From the IMG/VR virus record IMGVR_UViG_3300007611_000189, positions 1-27,841 of that record: 27,841 nt of DNA; one strand, given 5' to 3'. Below, one piece after another: positions 7,651 through 14,243 of the stretch. The position numbers and the translations under genes were made by a program. A model generated the notes under the pieces. The model did no database searches and was not told the origin of the DNA. It saw only the letters and a program-made list of their open reading frames with translations. Position 1 is the first letter of the stretch. Every line of letters begins with the position of its first letter. Source of the stretch: a virus.

Positions 7651-7910
7651 TATTTGTCCTCCTCTGGGAATAGAATGTCAATGCCTTCAACGGGATCATT
7701 TGGCTCTTCCACCAACCAACACTGTGCATTCCTACCGTCCGCGCTCTGCTCACACTTTATCTGCCAGGTGCTACCGTAGGGATAGCGTTCTTCGGCATAA
7801 GCATACTGCCCGATCAGAGCAAATGCAAGGGCCACAACAGTGATCACACTACTCCAGATCAAAACTGGCTTGGCATCAGTGTAGAATGTGTCTTTATTTT
7901 CGTTCGTCAT
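7650..7910 (-). CDS. Small membrane protein with periplasmic cysteine pair, 86 aa
   Basis: The ATG at 7910 is chosen over one at 7973 because AGAGGA lies upstream and the start overlaps the preceding gene by 17 bases only. One membrane helix (about residues 16-38, VLIWSSVITVVALAFALIGQYAYA) is followed by an acidic domain with two cysteines (IKCEQSADGRNAQCWLVEE), probably outside the cytoplasm and possibly disulfide-bonded. No known family recognised. Lies directly upstream of cytochrome c in a coupled chain. Confidence 0.7.
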   Translation of the reverse strand: MTNENKDTFYTDAKPVLIWSSVITVVALAFALIGQYAYAEERYPYGSTWQIKCEQSADGRNAQCWLVEEPNDPVEGIDILFPEEDK

Positions 7911-8067
7911 CTTTTGAATCCTCTGGTAAATCTGCGTAGCCCGTGTCCCAATCCCAATGACGTTTAGCATCAATCATATGCGGATGTTGGACACGGCGTT
8001 TTCGCTCTCGCAGTTTTTCTTCATCTGTTTTGAACAGGTCCGCGAGCAGGTCACGGAACTTGCTCAT
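7894..8067 (-). CDS. Small highly charged protein, 57 aa
   Basis: Begins MSKFRDLLADLFKTDEEK and contains LRERKRRVQHPHMIDAKRHW and an acidic tail DLPEDSKDDERK. The start overlaps the preceding stop (ATGA), with AGAAGG as ribosome site; its last codons overlap the next gene by 17 bases. An amphipathic N-terminal helix could touch the membrane. No family recognised; four histidines and an HPHM motif are noticeable. Confidence 0.65.
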   Translation of the reverse strand: MSKFRDLLADLFKTDEEKLRERKRRVQHPHMIDAKRHWDWDTGYADLPEDSKDDERK

Positions 8068-8390
8068 CCTTCTCGCTCAAGATCCCAACGCACCTTGTTT
8101 GGTGGTGCTTTTGGCGCACGACCTTTCTCCGTGGTAAACACAAAGAATGTGAAAAATGCTGTTGTGATAAGTGCAAGATGCCCGATGATGTTGTATCCAA
8201 TAAACAACAGTTCCGCGGTGAAGATGCCAAACGCTATACACCACATCGCCGCGATCAAACAGGTCACCAACCACTTGTATTCCATTGGTGCATTTTTCAG
8301 TCCGTTGCGGGTATTATCCATCAGTCCTGATGCAAGTTTTCCCAAGGTGAAAAATCCGTTCTCACCAAATGCTCGTTGAATAATATTCAT
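8064..8390 (-). CDS. Two-span membrane protein, 108 aa
   Basis: Start taken at the ATG 8390-8388 because GGAGGAG lies 10 bases upstream and the ATG overlaps the preceding TGA. Two hydrophobic helices (about residues 42-62, WLVTCLIAAMWCIAFGIFTA, and 65-87, LFIGYNIIGHLALITTAFFTFFVF) separated by a very short loop, with charged N- and C-termini (cytoplasmic by the positive-inside rule: EKGRAPKAPPNKVRW). Hairpin membrane proteins of this kind occur among respiratory complex small subunits, YiaA/B-like proteins and holins; none can be assigned. Confidence 0.75.
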   Translation of the reverse strand: MNIIQRAFGENGFFTLGKLASGLMDNTRNGLKNAPMEYKWLVTCLIAAMWCIAFGIFTAELLFIGYNIIGHLALITTAFFTFFVFTTEKGRAPKAPPNKVRWDLEREG

Positions 8391-8560
8391 ACTTGACAAT
8401 CTCCTCCTGGATATACATATCCGTCGTCTTCTTCCTGTTCTGCTATAAAATCAGCCGCAGTCTGGAACTTGATATCGCCCATGGGCTTACGCTTGACATC
8501 CTTTTCATAGTCTGTAGCGAAATCATCCTTGAGTTCACTTTCATATACTCCACCACACAT
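8387..8560 (-). CDS. Small acidic protein with terminal cysteines, 57 aa
   Basis: Starts MCGGVYESELKDDFATDYEK and ends YVYPGGDCQV. Has GGAG ribosome site just after the upstream stop, and its TGA overlaps the next ATG. Strongly acidic middle (AEQEEDDG). One cysteine near each end could bind metal or form a disulfide. No family recognised. Confidence 0.6.
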   Translation of the reverse strand: MCGGVYESELKDDFATDYEKDVKRKPMGDIKFQTAADFIAEQEEDDGYVYPGGDCQV

Positions 8561-8570
8561 AGTGTGTCTC

Positions 8571-8663
8571 CTATTTTTTGCCTTTCTTCATATCGTATAC
8601 ATAGCCGCCCACAAAGACGCCTAGTAATATTATTACAATTAATGATCCAGCTAGTTCGGCCAT
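8571..8663 (-). CDS. Tiny single-span membrane protein, 30 aa (CcoQ-like layout)
   Basis: MAELAGSLIVIILLGVFVGG followed by YVYDMKKGKK. One helix with a lysine-rich cytoplasmic tail. The size and layout are those of CcoQ/FixQ of cbb3 oxidases, but there is no specific motif, so this is only a topological likeness. Starts 3 bases after the upstream stop; the region before it (AGAGCAGGTTGACAC) contains a usable AGG. Confidence 0.6.
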   Translation of the reverse strand: MAELAGSLIVIILLGVFVGGYVYDMKKGKK

Positions 8664-8666
8664 GTG

Positions 8667-8873
8667 TCAACCTGCTCTTAAAAAGATAGGCAACACAAAA
8701 ATTAAGAACACCAGCAACCAAAAGTTTAGATAAAGTCTATCCAACTTGTCGCTCATTTTCTTGATGCGAAATACTTCTCCTTCGATGTATTTCTGTAGGG
8801 TGGGATCGTCCGTGGTTTTGCGAGCAACGTCCTTGGCTTCCTTGATATACTCTTCGTCAGTCTGTCCAAACAT
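8667..8873 (-). CDS. C-tail-anchored small membrane protein, 68 aa, first gene of the operon
   Basis: A hydrophilic, helical N-terminal part (MFGQTDEEYIKEAKDVARKT to KMSDKLDRLYL) and a single C-terminal membrane helix (NFWLLVFLIFVLPIFLRAG). AGAGG is placed correctly before the ATG. It lies right after the strong promoter at 8898-8926, so it should be the most highly made product of this operon. No family recognised. Tail-anchored layout suggests a cytoplasmic domain held at the inner membrane. Confidence 0.75.
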   Translation of the reverse strand: MFGQTDEEYIKEAKDVARKTTDDPTLQKYIEGEVFRIKKMSDKLDRLYLNFWLLVFLIFVLPIFLRAG

Positions 8874-8897
8874 TTCGTACCTCTAAGCTAGAGCACT

Positions 8898-8926
8898 ATA
8901 ATATAATTGTAGGTTGCAAATGTCAA
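8898..8926 (-). promoter_or_regulatory. Near-consensus sigma70 promoter of the respiratory operon
   Basis: Minus strand TTGACA (8921-8926), exactly 17 bases, TATTAT (8898-8903); predicted start near 8891, 18 bases before the ATG at 8873. The TGA of glyA is part of the TTGACA box. It is the best host-type promoter I saw, so the downstream set (tiny membrane proteins, cytochrome c, nth, sdhA) is probably an early/host-polymerase transcription unit. Confidence 0.8.
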
Positions 8927-10095
8927 GGAAATTTAGTATGATTTAAAGCATTATAATATCTTATAATTTCAACTATTTGCATGGCAAGGTTCTTAAACCA
9001 CTCGCCGTTTCGTCCGCGAGTAGTCTCTGCGGCTGTTCCTATTCTAATACCGCTTGTTTCCAAAAAAGATCGAGGATCGTTAGGAACGGAATTTTTATTA
9101 ACAGTAATCCCTGTTTTTTCTAGTTGGTCTGCAAGCTGTTTTCCTGTTATGGATGTTTCTTGCAAATCTACTAAAACAATATGACTGTCTGTGCCAGACG
9201 TAACGGTTTTAACACCATTCTCCTCAAATACGGCTGCCATAATTTTAGCATGATGTATGACATCATGAGCATATTCTGTAAATTTTACATCTCTTGCCTC
9301 AACAAAACATTGAGCCTTAGCTGCAATGATGTTCATAAGCGGGCCTCCTTGAGTACCAGGAAACACTGCACTGTTTATCTTTTTGCTTAGATCCAAATCA
9401 TTCCATAATATCATACCTCCGCGAGGACCCCGCAGAGTTTTATGCGTTGTACTTGTTACAATATGCGCATAGGGGCAAGGATTGTCGTATTGGAAACCAG
9501 CAATAAGACCTGAATAATGACTCATATCTACTAAAAGCATTGCTCCATAATTGTCAGCAATTTCTCTAAATACTTTCCAATCTATCTGTCTAGGATAGGC
9601 GCTTGCGCCAGCAATTAACATTTTTGGCTTTTTATTTTTAACCAAGCTTTCTACAATGTCAAGATCAATAAGACCATTGTTATCAACACCATAGTGAAAT
9701 GAGGTATATTGTTTACCAGAAATGTTGGCACTACTTCCATGGGACAAATGCCCGCCAGCAGACAGGTCCATTCCTACAATAGTATCTCCCGGATTCAAAA
9801 AGGCATGCATTACTGCTAGATTGGCATTAGCACCGGAATGGGGCTGAACATTAGCAAAATCACAATCATAAAGTTTGGCAACTTCGTCGATTGCAAACTG
9901 TTCGATCTCGTCCATGTGTTCGCAACCATTATAATAACGCTTGGTAGGATAGCCCTCGGCGTATTTATTGGTAAATTCAGATCCGCATAACTTCATAACA
10001 GCATCGCTAGCAAAATTCTCGCTTGCAATAAGCTCTACTGTACTGCGTTGCCTGTGAAGTTCTCGTTGATAAATTTTATTAATTGCTGAATGCAA
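8923..10095 (-). CDS. glyA: Serine hydroxymethyltransferase
   Basis: About 390 aa. Interconverts serine and glycine with transfer of a one-carbon unit to tetrahydrofolate, feeding thymidylate and purine synthesis. Motifs: STVELIASENF, TNKYAEGYPTKRYYNGC, PHSGANANLAV, VDMSHYSGLIAG, and the PLP lysine in TSTTHKTLRGPRGG. The open frame reaches a TTG at 10122, but I prefer the TTG at 10095 (protein start MHSAINKIYQREL) because GGAG lies seven bases upstream and none precedes the outer one. This overlaps the end of the 52-aa gene before it by 17 bases. The protein is shorter than the bacterial norm of about 415-430, mostly at the C-terminus. Serine/glycine supply for nucleotides fits with the RNR genes. 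Confidence 0.93.
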   Translation of the reverse strand: MHSAINKIYQRELHRQRSTVELIASENFASDAVMKLCGSEFTNKYAEGYPTKRYYNGCEHMDEIEQFAIDEVAKLYDCDFANVQPHSGANANLAVMHAFLNPGDTIVGMDLSAGGHLSHGSSANISGKQYTSFHYGVDNNGLIDLDIVESLVKNKKPKMLIAGASAYPRQIDWKVFREIADNYGAMLLVDMSHYSGLIAGFQYDNPCPYAHIVTSTTHKTLRGPRGGMILWNDLDLSKKINSAVFPGTQGGPLMNIIAAKAQCFVEARDVKFTEYAHDVIHHAKIMAAVFEENGVKTVTSGTDSHIVLVDLQETSITGKQLADQLEKTGITVNKNSVPNDPRSFLETSGIRIGTAAETTRGRNGEWFKNLAMQIVEIIRYYNALNHTKFP

Positions 10096-10237
10096 CTGCT
10101 TTCTCCGTAATTGTGTAGTCAAAGTCTATGTTTGCCTCAAACATTTCTTCCTTAACTTGATCGTAAAGTTCTTCGCGGATTTGTTCCTTCTTGTCTTGTA
10201 GTTCTTGGATCTCAGCCGGTGTTAATTTGTCACTCAT
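10079..10237 (-). CDS. Small coiled-coil protein, 52 aa, upstream of glyA
   Basis: MSDKLTPAEIQELQDKKEQI followed by a Glu/Lys-rich helix and FDYTITEKAVAFSN. An alternative ATG lies one codon earlier (10240). AGGAAAG is the ribosome site, inside the end of the previous gene. Highly charged, probably one long helix. Unknown; its end overlaps the glyA start. Confidence 0.6.
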   Translation of the reverse strand: MSDKLTPAEIQELQDKKEQIREELYDQVKEEMFEANIDFDYTITEKAVAFSN

Positions 10238-10715
10238 CATCTTTCCTTGTGCAATCCATTTTGTGTATATGCTCTTTGGTTTCTCTCAAGTCAGTTACCA
10301 GTCCGCACCCATGGCACTTATACCATGTATCTTCTGCCCAACTAATCTTTCTACCACTGTGTTGTTCATACTTTGCGATGATGTCGTCGAACTCCCACAG
10401 TTCTTCTGTTTCAAAGTCGTCTAACCAATCACCAAAGTCATTCCAATCTTCCGTTCGCATAGGTGCAACACTGTATTCGTGCCAACCGTTCCAATACTCA
10501 TCGCCTGGAACATTCCGAATGTCAATACGACCTGTTGAATAATCTTCAGTGACTTCTTGTCGTTCAAAAGTATCACCAACTTTATATCTGCCCATTCTTA
10601 CAAGCGAGCTGCCTTCTTGAACAACATGTGACACTGTTTTAGTAAGTCCACGCTCCTCATACCACTGCATATTAGCAACTCCCATCCAGTTAGTTGAATA
10701 ACTTATAGCCATCAC
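10230..10715 (-). CDS. Unknown acidic protein with C-terminal zinc-ribbon-like knuckle
   Basis: 161 aa (an ATG one codon in may be the start). The N-terminal half is beta-rich (MGVANMQWYEERGLTKTV, GRYKVGDTFERQEV); the middle is acidic and Trp-rich (DWNDFGDWLDDFETEELWEF). Near the C-terminus WYKCHGCGLVTDLRETKEHIHKMDC gives Cys-x2-Cys ... His-x-His-x3-Cys, a likely metal site. No family recognised. Coupled by ATGA to the gene upstream. Confidence 0.7.
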   Translation of the reverse strand: MMAISYSTNWMGVANMQWYEERGLTKTVSHVVQEGSSLVRMGRYKVGDTFERQEVTEDYSTGRIDIRNVPGDEYWNGWHEYSVAPMRTEDWNDFGDWLDDFETEELWEFDDIIAKYEQHSGRKISWAEDTWYKCHGCGLVTDLRETKEHIHKMDCTRKDDE

Positions 10716-10927
10716 TCACCTTTCCAGTTTATCAATACCTGTAACAGTTCCCACTCACCGTGAGTAAGACTAAACCGTTCTATGTCACCTTTGCGGTCAA
10801 TCACAACATCGTATCCTTCGCCATTGCTCCACTCAGTGACTTCCATGTAGTCGTCATCACCAGCAAGGAAACAGTAAGGTTTGAGTTGAGAAAATATCGC
10901 TCGTCTTTGTGATACCTCAATGCTCAC
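10712..10927 (-). CDS. Unknown small phage protein, 71 aa
   Basis: Part of an unbroken chain of genes with 4-base ATGA overlaps from 13712 down to 10230. Soluble; mostly acidic with DGDDDYMEVTEW-like and VIDRKGDIERFSLTHGEWELL stretches. The last half looks like a small alpha/beta domain. No assignment. Confidence 0.6.
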   Translation of the reverse strand: MSIEVSQRRAIFSQLKPYCFLAGDDDYMEVTEWSNGEGYDVVIDRKGDIERFSLTHGEWELLQVLINWKGE

Positions 10928-11154
10928 CCCTTCTCTCCATAGTAATCCAAGACCTGTTCAAAACTGCGAACACGGTCACGGATCATGGCAACATCTTTAT
11001 CCGCATCATGTTCAAAAATAGCAATGCCATGACCTGCTTCTCTACGCCCCAAAGTTTGATTTAAATCATCAACCTGTTTCTTAAGTTCGCTAACTATGAT
11101 GTAATCAACCTGTTCCCAAGTTACGTCTAAAGTATATCCAGTTTCATTCATCAT
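10924..11154 (-). CDS. Unknown small phage protein, 76 aa
   Basis: Two ATG codons in tandem at the start; the first overlaps the upstream stop. Sequence TGYTLDVTWEQVDYIIVSEL then a heptad-like helix KKQVDDLNQTLGRREAG and a C-terminal helix. This arrangement is common in conserved T4-like phage hypotheticals. Function unknown. Confidence 0.65.
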   Translation of the reverse strand: MMNETGYTLDVTWEQVDYIIVSELKKQVDDLNQTLGRREAGHGIAIFEHDADKDVAMIRDRVRSFEQVLDYYGEKG

Positions 11155-11348
11155 TCAATTCCAAAATGTCTTTTTAACACAGAGGACACCGCTTCAACAG
11201 AATCTACTTGATCACAAAAATCTGCAATGTCAGCACATTCTCTTACAATCAATTCGGCGAACTTTTCTTGATCAAATAGTCCATATCTATCATAACTACC
11301 ATATTCTAACCCTGCCTGTTCTGCAAGTTCTTTAATGCGTTCGTTCAT
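11151..11348 (-). CDS. Conserved small phage protein, 65 aa
   Basis: Begins MNERIKELAEQAGLEY and contains QEKFAELIVRECADIADFCD. This start and the LIVRECADI motif are found in very many tailed-phage hypotheticals, which supports a phage origin for the cluster. Predicted helical, soluble; function unknown. Confidence 0.75.
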   Translation of the reverse strand: MNERIKELAEQAGLEYGSYDRYGLFDQEKFAELIVRECADIADFCDQVDSVEAVSSVLKRHFGIE

Positions 11349-11680
11349 GATTTATCTTCTTGCTCTAAATACTTTCTTAAAACCTTTTCCACAAACTGAT
11401 TGAATGTGATATCCATCTCATGTGCCTGTTTCATATATTGTAGCAGTTCTTCGTCGGTAAAGTCAACTTGTATCTCTTCACGATTGTCTCTAACAGGGTT
11501 GTCTGATGTATCCACAAAAATCTTCAGTGTATCACCATCGTCCTGAAAATCATATCGCAAGCTTTCGCCTGATCGAAAGTATCGTGTATAACTGCGACCG
11601 TCCTCGTCGATCACTTCCAGTCGGTCTACTTTTGCCAGTTTTTCTTGGGCAAGCTCGATTGCCATTTCGTGTAAGTCCAT
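11345..11680 (-). CDS. Unknown phage protein, 111 aa
   Basis: N-terminal helix MDLHEMAIELAQEKLAKVDR, an acidic beta-rich middle (YFRSGESLRYDFQDDGD, KIFVDTSD), and a C-terminal helix pair that resembles a ribbon-helix-helix or antitoxin tail (MDITFNQFVEKVLRKYLEQ). The C-terminal segment is typical of RHH-type DNA-binding proteins, but the beta strand is not clear. Function unknown. Confidence 0.65.
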   Translation of the reverse strand: MDLHEMAIELAQEKLAKVDRLEVIDEDGRSYTRYFRSGESLRYDFQDDGDTLKIFVDTSDNPVRDNREEIQVDFTDEELLQYMKQAHEMDITFNQFVEKVLRKYLEQEDKS

Positions 11681-11877
11681 TATTTGTCTCCAAATACATC
11701 AGGTGCTTGTTCAGCCGCCATTTCCATATCATAATCCATAGGATAGTGCTTTAGCAAACTTCTAGCACGATCACGAATCTCTTTTGGAATGCGAGGTGTG
11801 ATTCGAGGATTGCTCAAATCCAGTAAAAATCGCTCAACATTTTTTACAGAATTCTTTCTTTCAATGGGCAGTGTCAA
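11680..11877 (-). CDS. BPSL0761-family-like small protein
   Basis: 65 aa. MTLPIERKNSVKNVERFLLD, then NPRITPRIPKEIRDRARSLL, HYPMDYDMEMAAEQAPDVFG. The order of ER...FL..L..P..TPR.P..IR..AR.LL.HYP...D...AA...PD.FG matches my recollection of the BPSL0761 family found in proteobacteria and their mobile elements; no function is known. Overlaps both neighbours by one to four bases. Confidence 0.7.
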   Translation of the reverse strand: MTLPIERKNSVKNVERFLLDLSNPRITPRIPKEIRDRARSLLKHYPMDYDMEMAAEQAPDVFGDK

Positions 11878-12077
11878 AGTTCACCTCCACAGTGTGGACA
11901 TTTTGGTTTGAGTTCTCGCACAAGGTCTCGCAATTCTTTTGCTTCCTTGATCAGTTTTCGCAGTCGATCCTTTTGGCGATAGCTTTTGGCTTTTAGTAAC
12001 TCTTTTTTGAGATCTTTTTTGATAAGAGTTAGGCGTTGCTCAAACACGCCTGCAAATGCTGTGAATTTTTTGGCCAT
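11874..12077 (-). CDS. Basic coiled-coil protein with terminal CxxC
   Basis: 67 aa. Lys/Leu/Arg-rich helix (LTLIKKDLKKELLKAKSYRQ ... RLRKLIKEAKELRDLVREL) followed by a CPHCGGEL tail. Only one CxxC is present, so a zinc site would need dimerisation. Charge suggests nucleic-acid contact. Unknown. Confidence 0.65.
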   Translation of the reverse strand: MAKKFTAFAGVFEQRLTLIKKDLKKELLKAKSYRQKDRLRKLIKEAKELRDLVRELKPKCPHCGGEL

Positions 12078-12313
12078 TAAAACAACTCCTTTTCCGTAAA
12101 CACACGGAATTCATAGCCTAGTGCACTACAAAAACTGCGTGCGCTTTTCCATTTTGCTTTATTTACTCGCCAGCTTTTTTGATATGCAGGTTTGATCTCT
12201 ACCACAATGGTTCTACCATCATGTGCGTTGACCACGAAGTCTGGATAGTAGTTGCGTATTCTGCCTTCTGGATCTGTATAGGGTATGTGCTGTTCTTCAC
12301 TACTCCAAGTCAT
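12077..12313 (-). CDS. TnsA-N-like PD-(D/E)XK nuclease domain, minimal
   Basis: 78 aa. IRNYYPDFVVNAHDGRTIVV then EIKPAYQ gives the PD...ExK core of restriction-endonuclease-fold nucleases, and the C-terminal helix-strand (ARSFCSALGYEFRVFTEKEL) is typical of TnsA N-terminal-like domains found in phages. Probably a small single-domain endonuclease that acts on DNA. The fold is at the lower size limit, so it may need a partner. Coupled to both neighbours. Confidence 0.75.
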   Translation of the reverse strand: MTWSSEEQHIPYTDPEGRIRNYYPDFVVNAHDGRTIVVEIKPAYQKSWRVNKAKWKSARSFCSALGYEFRVFTEKELF

Positions 12314-12552
12314 TCCGTTTCTCCTTGATGATCTTCAACTTCCCAAGCTCGGTGTAATGTACACCAGTCTTTCAAACAGTGATTTTTTGAGTATTCTCTG
12401 TCAATCACGTTCTTGCCAAATTTTTCACACATGATAGTATACCAACGATCCCAATACCCGTCAAGTATCTGCTGTTCCGATACAGTTATTGTCACACGAG
12501 TCCAGTCGTCGTTTTCGGGATATCTGGGTTCATGGTATCTAAAATATCTCAT
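12310..12552 (-). CDS. Unknown small protein, 80 aa, between dadA and nuclease
   Basis: Aromatic-rich (MRYFRYHEPRYPENDDW, YWDRWYTIMCEKFG), with CLKDWCTLHRAW near the end: Cys-x4-Cys-x2-His could bind metal. The ATG overlaps the dadA stop. No known domain. Confidence 0.6.
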   Translation of the reverse strand: MRYFRYHEPRYPENDDWTRVTITVSEQQILDGYWDRWYTIMCEKFGKNVIDREYSKNHCLKDWCTLHRAWEVEDHQGETE

Positions 12553-13712
12553 TGTTGGTCGAATACCTTGTCGACTATGTTTTTGGCTGTATATGCGCTA
12601 AGAGTCCAACCTAGATGGCCATGACCGGTATTGTAATAGATATGATCGAACTTTTTACTTTGGCGCACTATGGGCATCATGTTTGGAGTCATCGGACGCA
12701 GCCCTGCCCAAGGTTCAGCGTGTTCTAGATTGATACCTTTGAACATTTTTTTCGCCCACTGCTTTAACGGCCGAATTCTCTGCTGTTTGATATCTGTATT
12801 GTAACCTGCAAACTCTGCGGTTCCTGCAATTCTTAGTCTGTCCTCACCCAACCGTGCAGTGACAATTTTCGCAGTGTCGTCTAACAAACTGGTCCATGGT
12901 GCTTTTCCTGGGTTGTTTACAGTGATTGAATATCCTTTTACAGGGTAGATAGGCAGTGTCTCTTTCAACTGTTTGGAGAGGCGGTAACTGTCCACGCCTG
13001 CACATAAAAATACTAATCCGCCGTTGCGTTCTGCTAGTTTTTTCATATCAGATACGGGCGACTGAATGAATCTAACATTGTGGTGATGTTGTAACCATTT
13101 AGTAAGATTTACTGTGAATTTATGAATGTCGCCGGTATAGTCGCTTGTATTATAGAAGCCACCTATTACAGCGGGATTGTCAAGTGCGGGCTCGATGTCT
13201 TTGAGTTCTCCGGGTGTTACTTCCCAACGATCGAGACCAGCTTGTAGATACAGAAGATTTGTTTGTCTTGCTTTCTCTAATTCTTTTTTGTCGGTATAGA
13301 CGTGCAGGATGCCTTTTTCAACACGGTCGAACTCTATACCTGTTTCGTCTGCAATTTCTCTGTATAGATCATGCGCAGTCAGCGCCATCCTACATGTGTC
13401 GATCGTGTTTTGCTGTTGGTCAGGAATAGATGATATAAATTTTAGGAACCATCCATACTTGTGTAGACTAGGAGTCGGATCTATTTTTAATGGGGCATCG
13501 GATTGAAACATCCACTTTATGCCTTTCTGAACGTTTACCCAAGAGTTCCAAGTTTCGGCATTAGATGCTGACAGCTGGCCACCGTTGGCATAGCTGGTAG
13601 CCATTGCAGGATAAGCTCGACTGTCATAGATTGTTACTTCGCAACCTCTTTTGGCCAAATAATAGGCTGTAGTAACTCCTGAAATTCCTGCGCCAACGAC
13701 TATTGCTTTCAT
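12549..13712 (-). CDS. dadA: D-amino-acid dehydrogenase (DadA type FAD oxidoreductase)
   Basis: 387 aa versus about 415-430 in bacteria. N-terminal FAD motif IVVGAGISGVTTAYYLAKRG, YANGGQLSASNAETW, internal LVFLCAGVDSYRL and VKGYSITV, and C-terminal FAD loop AGLRPMTPNMMPIV with YNTGHGHLGWTLS; these are DadA signatures. It deaminates D-amino acids and passes the electrons to ubiquinone at the membrane. D-alanine from peptidoglycan is the classic substrate. The start has AAGAG before it; its end overlaps the next small phage gene (ATGA), so it is built into the phage gene chain. A related glycine oxidase or D-hydroxyproline dehydrogenase is the alternative. With sdhA it is the second quinone-linked dehydrogenase in the window. 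Confidence 0.9.
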   Translation of the reverse strand: MKAIVVGAGISGVTTAYYLAKRGCEVTIYDSRAYPAMATSYANGGQLSASNAETWNSWVNVQKGIKWMFQSDAPLKIDPTPSLHKYGWFLKFISSIPDQQQNTIDTCRMALTAHDLYREIADETGIEFDRVEKGILHVYTDKKELEKARQTNLLYLQAGLDRWEVTPGELKDIEPALDNPAVIGGFYNTSDYTGDIHKFTVNLTKWLQHHHNVRFIQSPVSDMKKLAERNGGLVFLCAGVDSYRLSKQLKETLPIYPVKGYSITVNNPGKAPWTSLLDDTAKIVTARLGEDRLRIAGTAEFAGYNTDIKQQRIRPLKQWAKKMFKGINLEHAEPWAGLRPMTPNMMPIVRQSKKFDHIYYNTGHGHLGWTLSAYTAKNIVDKVFDQQ

Positions 13713-13725
13713 AGTTCACTCTTTT

Positions 13726-14031
13726 TTAGATTGCATCAGCCGGTGCTGTTTCTTCGTTTTTTTCTTTTAGTTTCGTAGGCCGTAAAGGTTCTAGCCAACT
13801 GTCTGGAATGTAGGCCTTGGGTGTATCTCCGAACAAATTGCTTAGGCCAGTTTCAGCGGTAATCCACCAGTAGGCGTCTGTTATGGGAGCCTTGCAGGTT
13901 ATTCCTCTGTATTTGAAAGTTTCGCCTGTTTTGAGTCTGTCGATGTAACTTTCTACATATACAATTTTTCCTACATTTCCTGGTCTAACAGAGTGAATAA
14001 TTTTTGCCATATCGCCTTGTTCGCACTTCAC
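13726..14031 (-). CDS. Conserved small beta-barrel protein (KOW-like), 101 aa
   Basis: MKCEQGDMAKIIHSVRPGNV then GKIVYVESYIDRLK, a Trp-Trp strand (AYWWITAETG), and PDSWLEPLRP. This GDxAxI...PGNxGxIV...PDSWLxPL pattern is a common short protein of phages and proteobacteria, of unknown function. Acidic low-complexity tail (KEKNEETAPADAI). Confidence 0.7.
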   Translation of the reverse strand: MKCEQGDMAKIIHSVRPGNVGKIVYVESYIDRLKTGETFKYRGITCKAPITDAYWWITAETGLSNLFGDTPKAYIPDSWLEPLRPTKLKEKNEETAPADAI

Positions 14032-14243
14032 GTCATTACCTCGTCTGTTTCACCTCGATTCCAACGATCTACTGCGTCTTCACGCGACTCGCCGTACACC
14101 TGTCTACCGCATCCTCCATTATGACTCATGCAACCAAAAACCCATTCGCTATAATCGCGTGTAAGCGGGTATAAGGTATCAATAAGATTGTCACTCCAAT
14201 TTTTACCGCATTCTTTACAAGGAAGGATCTTTTTACTGTTCAC
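14028..14243 (-). CDS. Lar-like zinc ribbon protein, 71 aa
   Basis: GTG start at 14243. ILPCKECGKNW and FGCMSHNGGCGRQVYG provide two cysteine pairs, then SREDAVDRWNRGE, as in restriction alleviation (Lar) family proteins (CxxC ... C..CG ... EAxxxWN). Lar proteins modulate type I restriction; many phage homologs are untested. Overlaps the upstream gene by 11 bases. Confidence 0.65.
   Translation of the reverse strand: MNSKKILPCKECGKNWSDNLIDTLYPLTRDYSEWVFGCMSHNGGCGRQVYGESREDAVDRWNRGETDEVMT

Noticed and set aside
8443-8721. 92-codon minus-strand frame across the small membrane genes
   Set aside because: It is in another frame across two coupled ORFs (8571-8663, 8387-8560) with good ribosome sites and sensible proteins.
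7079-8873. A complete cbb3 oxidase operon
   Set aside because: No CcoN or CcoO catalytic subunit is present; only a cytochrome c and small helices, so the term is not justified.
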